Shown here: positions 1 through 6,564 of the stretch, one piece after another
How the letters are laid out: each line of letters begins with the position of its first letter
Numbering within the stretch: position 1 is the first letter of the stretch
NCBI GenBank assembly: GCA_017612755.1
Contig: JAGAFH010000109.1
Location: forward strand, 1 to 13,208
DNA: 13,208 bases
Source: Clostridiales bacterium
GTDB lineage: Bacteria; Bacillota; Clostridia; Saccharofermentanales; Saccharofermentanaceae
Reading direction: 5' to 3'
The notes under the pieces: model-generated
Database searches by the model: none
Told to the model about the DNA's origin: nothing
What the model saw: only the letters and a program-made list of their open reading frames with translations
Position numbers and translations under genes: made by a program

Positions 1-695
1 CATACTGTGATCTTGTTGTTGTTTGCGTCTCTTACGACCTCAAGCTCCAGCTCTTCCCAACCGCTAATGGACTCCTCAACAAGGACCTGTCCAACAAGGC
101 TGGCCTGAAGGCCTCTCTCGCAGACTGTCTTAAGCTCGTCAACGTTATAAACGAGACCGCCGCCGGCGCCGCCCATGGTGTAAGCAGGACGGAGGACTAC
201 CGGATAGCCCAGCTCGTCTGCGATCTTGAGAGCTTCCTCCACTGAATAAGCCTCATGGCTTCTGGGCATCTCGATACCCAGGGAGTTCATGGTATTCTTG
301 AACTCGATCCTGTCCTCGCCTCTCTCGATAGCATCCACCTGGACACCTATTACCTTAACCCCGTACTTATCAAGAACGCCTTCCTGGGCAAGTTCGGAGC
401 AAAGATTAAGCCCGGACTGACCTCCCAAGTTGGGGAGCAGAGCATCCGGGCGTTCTTTCTCGATTATCTGGGACAACCTGGTAACATTCAAAGGCTCAAT
501 ATAAGTCCTGTCTGCTACATCAGGATCTGTCATGATGGTTGCGGGATTGGAATTGACGAGAACGATCTCATATCCCAGTTTCCGAAGCGCTTTGCACGCT
601 TGTGTTCCTGAATAGTCGAACTCACAGGCCTGTCCGATGATGATGGGACCGGAGCCGATGATCAGGATCTTATTGATATCTGTAAGCTTTGGCAT
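1..695 (-). CDS. carB: Carbamoyl-phosphate synthase large subunit, N-terminal part (runs off left edge)
   Basis: The large subunit of carbamoyl-phosphate synthase makes carbamoyl phosphate from bicarbonate, ammonia (delivered by the small glutaminase subunit) and two ATP, for pyrimidine and arginine synthesis in the cytoplasm. The 231 visible codons start MPKLTDINKILIIGSGPI and continue into GQACEFDYSGTQA at about residues 21-34, the typical CarB N-terminal pre-ATP-grasp segment. NSNPATIMTDPDVAD and LLPNLGGQSGLNL follow. RPAYTMGGAGGG, near residues 176-190, is the first ATP-grasp nucleotide loop. A full CarB is about 1,070 residues, so roughly four fifths lies outside the window. The ATG at 695-693 follows a GGGGG ribosome binding site with a 9-nt spacer; that site lies inside an inverted repeat (separate entry). 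The gene immediately upstream is thrC, not the usual carA. Identity is very secure. Confidence 0.97.
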   Translation of the reverse strand, partial: MPKLTDINKILIIGSGPIIIGQACEFDYSGTQACKALRKLGYEIVLVNSNPATIMTDPDVADRTYIEPLNVTRLSQIIEKERPDALLPNLGGQSGLNLCSELAQEGVLDKYGVKVIGVQVDAIERGEDRIEFKNTMNSLGIEMPRSHEAYSVEEALKIADELGYPVVLRPAYTMGGAGGGLVYNVDELKTVCERGLQASLVGQVLVEESISGWEELELEVVRDANNNKITV

Positions 696-704
696 ATACA
701 CTGA

Positions 705-746
705 CCCCCGTTATAAATTCTGTCAAGAATTTTATCATAACGGGGG
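705..746 (-). promoter_or_regulatory. Imperfect inverted repeat in the carB leader, covering its ribosome binding site
   Basis: This 42-nt element sits in the 89-nt thrC-carB gap (696-784), the only real intergenic space in the window. On the plus strand, CCCCCGTTAT (705-714) pairs with ATAACGGGGG (737-746), and AAATTCT (715-721) pairs with AGAATTT (726-732). This leaves a GTCA loop and a 4-nt bulge (733-736). In carB mRNA the 3' arm ends in GGGGG, 9 nt before the start codon, so folding would hide the ribosome binding site. No U-run follows, so it is not a standard intrinsic terminator. The minus strand also carries a -10-like TATGAT (739-734) inside the repeat, but no convincing -35, and a TTGACA (726-721) with no -10 at proper spacing. 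Translational switch, attenuator or protein operator are all possible. The structure is seen; the role is inferred. Confidence 0.6.
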
Positions 747-784
747 CAGTTAATAAACAATAAATATTTGTAAAAAATGGCGGA

Positions 785-2290
785 TTATCCGATCAAAATG
801 CTCTGAACTTTCTCCTCCATGTCATCCTTTTCGATGACGTCCTTATGGAGCACTTCTTTCTTTGAAAGATCCTTGATGCCTTCGGGTATCTCAAGACCGC
901 TTTCTTCAGCCAGTTCGGCGATGACCGTCTCAACGGATCTGCCGTTGCTGTAGCCCTGACCTCTGAGGGCATCCATGACCGCGGGAGAGAACTTGAAAGG
1001 AGAAGCTGTAGCCGCGAAAACAGTCTTGGACTCGTCACCGGAACGCTGGTGATAACGGTTGTAGATATTAAAACCGACAGCCGTGTGGGTATCGATAACG
1101 TTGTCCGTTCTGTCATAAACGTCAAGGATCGTCTTGGACACGCCGGTCTCATCGGCAAAACCGCCTACAAAGAGCATCTGAAGCTGCTTCAGCGTCTTGG
1201 GATCCACAGAGTAGACTCCCTTCTCGAAAAGGTCGTTCATCCACTCCTTCACCTTGGCAGCATCCTTGCCCGTGATCTCGAAAAGAAGCCTCTCGAGATT
1301 CGAAGAGATACGGATATCCAGGGAAGGGGAAGTGGTCTTAAAGAATTCCCTGTTCCTGTCATACTTACCTGAACTGAAGAAATCGCAGAGGACCTTGTTC
1401 CTGTTGGAAGCGCAGATAAGCTTCTTTACCGGGATACCCATCTGCTTTGCATACCAGGCAGCCAGGATATTACCGAAGTTACCTGTGGGAACAACGATAT
1501 TGATGGCCTCCCCTGCTTCGATCTTCTCTTTTCTCAAAAGCTCCACATAGGAATAAACGTAATATGCGATCTGGGGAACGAGACGGCCCCAGTTGATGGA
1601 GTTGGCTGATGAGAGCTTAACGCCGGAAGCATTGAGCTTATCGTTGAACTCCTTGTCGGAGAAGATCTTCTTTACACCGGTCTGGGCATCGTCAAAGCAT
1701 CCGTTTACGGCGATGACATGGGTATTGTTACCGGTGGTGGTGACCATCTGAAGCTTCTGGGCCTCGGAAACTCCGTCGGAAGGATAGAATACGATGATCT
1801 CCGTTCCGGGAAGATCCTTAAATCCTTCAAGGGCAGCTTTACCAGTATCACCGGATGTAGCAGTAAGGATACAGATCTTCTTGCTCTCCCCGGTCTTTCT
1901 GATGGAAGCCGTCATAAGGTGGGGCAGGAGCTGAAGAGCCACATCCTTAAATGCAGCCGTAGGTCCATGCCACAGTTCCAGGATAAACTCCCTCTCATTG
2001 TAGGGATTGAGCTGTACAAGGGGGACTGTGTTCTCTCCCCACTTCTCTTCGCTATAAGCCTGGGATGTGTAATCCAGAAGCTCGCTCTCCGTAAAATCAG
2101 TCAGGAACTTGGAAAGAACTCTTGCAGAAATCTGGTAGAACTGCATGTTCTTCATTTCCTCTATATCGTCAGATGTCAGAACCGGAACTGACTCGGGAAC
2201 AAAGAGTCCTCCGTCGGGAGCAATACCAAGGACAATAGCCTCGGATGCGGAAAACTTCCTGTCATAGCCTCTTGTGCTTATATAGTTCAT
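785..2290 (-). CDS. thrC: Threonine synthase
   Basis: Threonine synthase is a cytoplasmic PLP enzyme that converts O-phospho-L-homoserine to L-threonine and phosphate, the last step of the pathway. The 501-residue product is of the long ThrC type. It has the N-terminal segment with STRG (5-8) and PDGGLFVPE (25-33). The PLP-lysine motif HGPTAAFKD spans 108-116, with Lys115 as the predicted Schiff-base residue. TSGDTGKAA (145-153) and PTGNFGN (268-274) are the cofactor-phosphate and ring-binding loops, and SSANSINWGR lies at 227-236. The ATG at 2290 follows a strong GGAGGAGA site and overlaps the upstream stop in an ATGA, indicating translational coupling. The stop is TAA. No other threonine gene is nearby, so its presence in this operon looks positional rather than pathway-based. 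Confidence 0.97.
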   Translation of the reverse strand: MNYISTRGYDRKFSASEAIVLGIAPDGGLFVPESVPVLTSDDIEEMKNMQFYQISARVLSKFLTDFTESELLDYTSQAYSEEKWGENTVPLVQLNPYNEREFILELWHGPTAAFKDVALQLLPHLMTASIRKTGESKKICILTATSGDTGKAALEGFKDLPGTEIIVFYPSDGVSEAQKLQMVTTTGNNTHVIAVNGCFDDAQTGVKKIFSDKEFNDKLNASGVKLSSANSINWGRLVPQIAYYVYSYVELLRKEKIEAGEAINIVVPTGNFGNILAAWYAKQMGIPVKKLICASNRNKVLCDFFSSGKYDRNREFFKTTSPSLDIRISSNLERLLFEITGKDAAKVKEWMNDLFEKGVYSVDPKTLKQLQMLFVGGFADETGVSKTILDVYDRTDNVIDTHTAVGFNIYNRYHQRSGDESKTVFAATASPFKFSPAVMDALRGQGYSNGRSVETVIAELAEESGLEIPEGIKDLSKKEVLHKDVIEKDDMEEKVQSILIG

Positions 2291-3198
2291 TCTTCTCCTC
2301 CATTGTCCGCTTCGGATGCTGCCGCAGTTTCCAGGGCTGTCTCCTCAGGGGCATCGTTATTGTCATCACTTACCTTGCTGTCGCTGAACTCATTTGCATA
2401 TTCCTCAATGATCTTTGCAACTTCAGGGTCTTCTTTATTCTCATCCAGCTTGTCTATGATGTAGTCAAGTCTTGCTTCCGTATCACTGCTGTTTCGAAGC
2501 TTTGCAAATCCCGGGATGATCAGGAACCAGATGAGGGCAAATGCAGCTGCCATTATCAGAACAGCGACGACTATCCTTACGGCAAGTCTCATATTGTCGC
2601 CCTTTGTCCTGACGCTCTCGATATCGATATCGTCACCGGGCATCTCTTCTCCGGCAGAAGCAGACCTCATCATGACGTCTCTTCTTTCCTTGTCGGTAGC
2701 CATCTGGAAATCGTGGGTCCTGTTGGATGCCCTTACGAGGATAGGAGCCTGCATTCCGTTTCTGGCGGAAGGCTTGCCGTCCTCGGCTACCAGTGATGTC
2801 CAGTTCTTGCTGCTCCTGGGAGTCTCGGGCTTGGGGGGCATAGTCTTCATATCCTCCCTGACTGCCTTGATAGCCTCCTGGGCAACTGTCAGGTTATTCC
2901 CGGATCCCAATGTGGCATTTACCGCAAATTCAAAAGCGCTCTCGGCTCTCGCAAACTGCTCTTCCTTTGCCAGGCAGATACCGAAAAGAAGTGCGGGATC
3001 CCCCCAGGAAGGATACTTGGCGATAAGAGGCTTCAGCATGATCTGGGCAACGTCAGTTCCGTCCCTTAAGCTGTTCATGAGGGCACGGTTATACTGCTTA
3101 ACGGCATGGGCCTTTTCCTCGGGGCTCATGTCGAAAAGAATAAGATCCTTTTCTTCAATAGGACTCAGCCTTGAAGCATACTGTTTGTAGTCGTGCAT
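2287..3198 (-). CDS. TPR-like single-pass membrane protein of unknown function
   Basis: I do not recognise a named family. The 303-residue product has a helical N-terminal region (about 1-118). Residues 30-97 look like one or two tetratricopeptide-type helix pairs (for example LLFGICLAKEEQFARAESAF). A polar, Pro/Ser/Lys-rich linker follows (120-200), then one hydrophobic helix at about 205-231. After it come a charged helical stretch (240-272) and an acidic, Ala/Glu/Asp-rich tail ending NGGEE. There is no N-terminal signal peptide, so the TPR-like part is probably cytoplasmic and the acidic tail outside, but flanking charges do not settle the topology. The ATG at 3198 has an AGAGG site with a 7-nt spacer and lies inside the last codons of folC, a 34-nt overlap, the longest in the cluster. 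It overlaps thrC by 4 nt. It may be a scaffold or assembly factor; this is speculative. Confidence 0.85.
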   Translation of the reverse strand: MHDYKQYASRLSPIEEKDLILFDMSPEEKAHAVKQYNRALMNSLRDGTDVAQIMLKPLIAKYPSWGDPALLFGICLAKEEQFARAESAFEFAVNATLGSGNNLTVAQEAIKAVREDMKTMPPKPETPRSSKNWTSLVAEDGKPSARNGMQAPILVRASNRTHDFQMATDKERRDVMMRSASAGEEMPGDDIDIESVRTKGDNMRLAVRIVVAVLIMAAAFALIWFLIIPGFAKLRNSSDTEARLDYIIDKLDENKEDPEVAKIIEEYANEFSDSKVSDDNNDAPEETALETAAASEADNGGEE

Positions 3199-4550
3199 CT
3201 AATAGCCTCTTCCCTGATCTGTCCGATAAGATACAGCGATCCCGTAACGATCAGCGGTAATTTGTCATTGACCGATCTGATATAGGCCTTTCTGAATGCA
3301 TAGACTGCATCATCAACGGCCTCCACATCGACCCTGTTATTATACATAAAACTGATTGTATCACAAAGCTCAGTACTCTCAAGAGATCTGGGGTTGTCAA
3401 CTTTGACAGCGATTATGTCCGTAAACCTGATCTCTTTGTCCAAATACACCTTGAGCATTCCCTCATAATCCTTGTCCTTCATGACTCCGATAACTGCCCT
3501 TAACGGTTCATGGGGAGCTATATCCTTTATGAGCGAAGCAAGGCTCTCTGCGCACTGGACATTGTGTCCCCCGTCCAGGAGCACCAGGGGATCCGTTGAT
3601 AAGATCTCAGCCCTGCCCTTCCACTTTGCGCGGCTTATCCCATAGAAGATATCCTCCTGGAAGATACCTGGGATCGTCCTGACGGCAGCTATGGCCACAG
3701 CCGCATTTCTAACCTGATGTTCTCCAAGAAGATAAGAGGTGTAGGGGTTGGGATCATTCTCATAAGAAAAGCACATCTTCCCGTCTTCATATCTGACATC
3801 TGTATCACCTGATGTGACAAAGGTAATGGGGGCGCCGCAGACTATGGCCTTTTCGCTGAGAACATTTCTGACCGTAAAGGCATCCTCTTCGGAAAGGATC
3901 ATCTCCGAAGGATCCTGGGCGATGACAGGACAGTCTGTCTTAAAGATCCCCGCCTTCTCGGAAGCGATCTCGGCGATAGTGGAGCCCAGCCTGTCCTGGT
4001 GGTCATATCCGATGGATGTGATGACTGTACACAGGGGCGAAGAGATCACATTGGTAGAATCAAGTCTTCCTCCCAGACCCGTCTCCAGGACTGCCACATC
4101 GATATCGTTTTCGGCGAACCACAGGAAGCAGATAGCCGTAACAAGTTCAAACTCCGTGGGATGTTCAAAGCCTTCTGAGACCATTCTGTCACTGGCTTCC
4201 CTGACCTTTTCTGAAAGGCGCTCAAGGTCGGACGATCCGATCTCACCGTATGTCTCATCTGAGAAGAGCCTGTCCAGACCTTCCCTGCCGTCTATTATCC
4301 TCATCCTCTCTGAGAACCTCTCCAGGAAAGGGGAGGTAAAGATCCCCACTTTCTTTCCCGAGGCTGCCAGTACAGATGCGATATAAGTACATACGGATCC
4401 CTTGCCGTTAGTTCCCGCCACATGTACAGCCTTAAGATCCTTCTGGGGATCTCCCAGTAAGGACGTGAGCTTTTCCATCCGGTCAAGTCCCAGGTTTATA
4501 CCAAACTTAAGGGCCTCCGTAAGAAATTCAGGTGTTTTGTTTTCTGACAT
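3165..4550 (-). CDS. folC: Bifunctional folylpolyglutamate synthase / dihydrofolate synthase
   Basis: FolC is a Mur-ligase-family enzyme that adds glutamate to tetrahydrofolates (and in many bacteria to dihydropteroate) using ATP, in the cytoplasm. The 461-residue product carries the P-loop AGTNGKGS (45-52). It also has ETGLGGRLDSTN (156-167), with a predicted metal-binding acid, and IGYDHQDRLG (180-189), with the family histidine. SEKAGIFK (197-204) contains the lysine that is carbamylated in characterised members (Lys199 here). KGRAE (311-315) and DGGHN (326-330) belong to the C-terminal nucleotide-binding domain, and GSLYLIGQI (437-445) is the usual FolC end. About 15 further residues follow, coded largely where the downstream gene overlaps. 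The ATG at 4550 has a near-perfect GGAGG with a 9-nt spacer and lies within the end of the GtrA gene (23-nt overlap). Family assignment is secure; monofunctional versus bifunctional activity cannot be read from sequence. Confidence 0.95.
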   Translation of the reverse strand: MSENKTPEFLTEALKFGINLGLDRMEKLTSLLGDPQKDLKAVHVAGTNGKGSVCTYIASVLAASGKKVGIFTSPFLERFSERMRIIDGREGLDRLFSDETYGEIGSSDLERLSEKVREASDRMVSEGFEHPTEFELVTAICFLWFAENDIDVAVLETGLGGRLDSTNVISSPLCTVITSIGYDHQDRLGSTIAEIASEKAGIFKTDCPVIAQDPSEMILSEEDAFTVRNVLSEKAIVCGAPITFVTSGDTDVRYEDGKMCFSYENDPNPYTSYLLGEHQVRNAAVAIAAVRTIPGIFQEDIFYGISRAKWKGRAEILSTDPLVLLDGGHNVQCAESLASLIKDIAPHEPLRAVIGVMKDKDYEGMLKVYLDKEIRFTDIIAVKVDNPRSLESTELCDTISFMYNNRVDVEAVDDAVYAFRKAYIRSVNDKLPLIVTGSLYLIGQIREEAIRCTTTNSMLQG

Positions 4551-5100
4551 ATAAACTGTCCTCCGGTCTTTGTCTTCCCTTTCTGAAGACTAATAATTTG
4601 CTCAAAAGAAAATTCGCTGCTACAAGTATAGCCGAATTCAGCATCTTCACCACATAGAGATATGTAAAATCAAAACCGATTATCTCAAAGATCAGCTGAT
4701 CGGTGCTGATCCCGAAATTATGCTCCAGGAACATGACCATCACGGTAAAGAGCCCCAGCTCAATTGTTATAAAAGAAAAGAGTCTTGCCGCCGTAAATCC
4801 CAGAAGTTCCAGCCATATGGCGCCCTTGGATCTGAACACCCAGGCCCTGTTGGTAAAAAATGCCGTAAGCACGCAGGCGATCCAGGCTATGATCTGGTTC
4901 AGCAGAAGGAACATGTCGAACTCCCATCTGATGATAGTCACATAGGCGTGAGCGGAAACAAGTTTATCAAAGAGCATAAAGCATAAGAAGTTCGCAAGGG
5001 TAGTCGCGATACCGCTTATGAAATACATTATGAACATTCTCTTTTTTTCCTGCTTAGCGTCGAACCGCTCGCAGCCGTAAAACAGTTCCCTGATCGTCAT
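4528..5100 (-). CDS. GtrA-family membrane protein
   Basis: This 190-residue protein has four hydrophobic segments at about 23-44, 64-85, 99-124 and 148-171. It also has the two short GtrA-type signatures: TNRAWVFRSKG after the second helix (83-93) and LLSKLLVFRKG after the fourth (165-175). GtrA-like proteins are small polytopic membrane proteins linked to translocation or use of polyprenyl-phosphate-linked sugars in cell-surface glycan modification, usually beside a GT2 glycosyltransferase. No glycosyltransferase is visible here, so its partner must be elsewhere or it acts alone. The start overlaps the stop of the upstream anchored surface protein in an ATGA (4 nt). Its own ribosome binding site (AAGAGAG, very close to the ATG) is poor, so translation is probably coupled. 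The placement suggests a role with the two envelope proteins upstream. The exact substrate is unknown. Confidence 0.88.
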   Translation of the reverse strand: MTIRELFYGCERFDAKQEKKRMFIMYFISGIATTLANFLCFMLFDKLVSAHAYVTIIRWEFDMFLLLNQIIAWIACVLTAFFTNRAWVFRSKGAIWLELLGFTAARLFSFITIELGLFTVMVMFLEHNFGISTDQLIFEIIGFDFTYLYVVKMLNSAILVAANFLLSKLLVFRKGRQRPEDSLYVRKQNT

Positions 5101-6563
5101 ACTCTCTTAGGCCTTGGCTGTGTCTTCTTCTTGATGACCCTTCTTACAACATAGATGATCACGACGATCATGACCGATTCGATTATGGCTACCCACATGA
5201 ACACGCGGAAGAGGATCCTGAAGATCTTCTCCGCAGTCCTGTCCACCTGGACATATTCATAGAACATACCGGTCTCTTCATCAAACCTGAAAAATCCGGA
5301 GTTTCCGTTCTCATCCTTAAGATAGACGATAAAGGCGCCTTCCTTGTCCCTGAAACCGGAAACATTCTGGCCGTTTATCTGTATAGTCTCCGGAACGAGT
5401 CCCGAAGGCATGGTAACATCCTCAGGAATATCGATCATGGACATGACCACGCCGGGTCTTATGATGGTATTTCCCTTAACGTAGGGAGTTATGGTCCTGG
5501 TGGAAGGATTGTAGAAATAAAAACCGGGATCGTTCTCTCCGTCATAGAGATAGACAAGAACGGAAAGCACGCCCTCTCTCGAAAAACAGGGTACCGTGAA
5601 TCCGTTGATGGTCTTGGTAGTCTGGGTAAATCCTTCAGGGATCTCATACTCATCCGGGAAATTGATAAATGCGAAATTCTTGCCGTAGGCATCAACTACG
5701 CCCGCACCTTCCAGGACGGCACTGTCCTGTCTTGTAACGTAGATGATGTACTGACTCGTATCAGAGCCGTCCTGGGCCACAACATCGATGGTGACCACAT
5801 TCTCACCCAGTTCCAGATTCGTATCTCCGTCTATCGAAACTGCTGCCCAGAGATTTCCGGGAACAGTGCTGATATCAAGGCTGGTGGTCTCACGGTTTAC
5901 GGATGCGGTATATGTATAGACATCAGGGGAGAATTCCGGTGTCAGTGTTACACCGTCGATGCTCATGGAAGCGATGGAAGAATCGGTAGATATGCCGCCG
6001 TCACTAGTAACCGTTATCCCGTCTCCGATGGAGATGCTCATCTCATTTCCGAGACCGGTCCTGAAATCATCAGCCTCGGCGATCCAGAACCTGGCCTCAC
6101 CGGTAGCAGTCGGTTTCATGCGGAACGATACCGAAAAGAGGATGATTGGTTCATCCGAATAGAAGGAGATATCGTCTGTGATCTCCCCTTCCTGGACCAG
6201 GATGTCATTTAAGTCAGCCTCAGTCATCTCATCCACTGCGGAAACTACCACTCTTCCCGTATCCAGGACCTCGGTAGTATAAGTGAATGCTGACAGTTCA
6301 GCCGGCTGCCATATTGAAAGATATTCCACTTTTCCCTGGTTAAATCCCAGATTGACGGGACCGAAACGGGTAACATGCTCCAGGGAATCTGCCATCACGT
6401 TAACTGTGATGATGTCACCGGGATTTACTTCAGTATCAGGTATATCCAGATAAAGAGACACGGAATCATCAGCCCTTAAGGATAAAGGCATAAAGACGGA
6501 TACGGTCATGACAGCCGCCAGCAGAAGGATGATGATGGACGAACCTCTGACCTCTCTTCTCAT
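5097..6563 (-). CDS. Membrane-anchored surface protein with cohesin-like and cadherin-like domains
   Basis: An exported protein of 488 residues counted from the ATG. It has an N-terminal signal peptide (basic MRREVR, hydrophobic 9-28, likely cleavage after SLRA) and a beta-rich cohesin-like domain (about 36-185). A cadherin-like beta-sandwich follows (about 196-278; SMSIDGVTLTPEFSPDVYTY to YIIYVTRQ). Two tandem copies of a roughly 62-residue module occupy 301-362 and 378-438. A C-terminal transmembrane helix (about 452-473) precedes a basic RRVIKKK tail, so most of the protein should face outward. No LPxTG or dockerin is present. Start choice: a GTG at 6572 would add three residues (491 aa) and overlap the previous gene by 8 nt. 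I prefer the ATG at 6563, one base after that gene's TAA. Neither has a good ribosome binding site, so reinitiation is likely. No enzymatic motif is seen; a binding or structural role is inferred. Confidence 0.85.
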   Translation of the reverse strand: MRREVRGSSIIILLLAAVMTVSVFMPLSLRADDSVSLYLDIPDTEVNPGDIITVNVMADSLEHVTRFGPVNLGFNQGKVEYLSIWQPAELSAFTYTTEVLDTGRVVVSAVDEMTEADLNDILVQEGEITDDISFYSDEPIILFSVSFRMKPTATGEARFWIAEADDFRTGLGNEMSISIGDGITVTSDGGISTDSSIASMSIDGVTLTPEFSPDVYTYTASVNRETTSLDISTVPGNLWAAVSIDGDTNLELGENVVTIDVVAQDGSDTSQYIIYVTRQDSAVLEGAGVVDAYGKNFAFINFPDEYEIPEGFTQTTKTINGFTVPCFSREGVLSVLVYLYDGENDPGFYFYNPSTRTITPYVKGNTIIRPGVVMSMIDIPEDVTMPSGLVPETIQINGQNVSGFRDKEGAFIVYLKDENGNSGFFRFDEETGMFYEYVQVDRTAEKIFRILFRVFMWVAIIESVMIVVIIYVVRRVIKKKTQPRPKRV

Positions 6564-6564
6564 C

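Noticed and set aside
255..611. 118-codon open frame on the plus strand, opposite carB
   Set aside because: Antisense to the highly conserved CarB N-terminus. No independent support.
721..726. TTGACA on the minus strand as a perfect -35 box for carB
   Set aside because: No -10-like hexamer lies 16-18 nt downstream before the start codon. The hexamer is explained by the loop and inner stem of the inverted repeat.
772..791. Terminator-like signal at the thrC stop (CGGA-TAA-TCCG, then CCA and six Ts on the minus strand)
   Set aside because: The stem is only 4 bp and is separated from the T-run by 3 nt, too weak to call an intrinsic terminator. It could still cause partial termination.
2516..3190. 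224-codon open frame on the plus strand, opposite the TPR-like gene
   Set aside because: Hydrophobic, Ser/Ala/Leu-rich translation typical of an antisense shadow. The minus-strand frame has a good ribosome binding site and fits the operon.
3814..4386. 190-codon open frame on the plus strand, opposite folC
   Set aside because: Antisense to the conserved FolC core with no recognisable domain.
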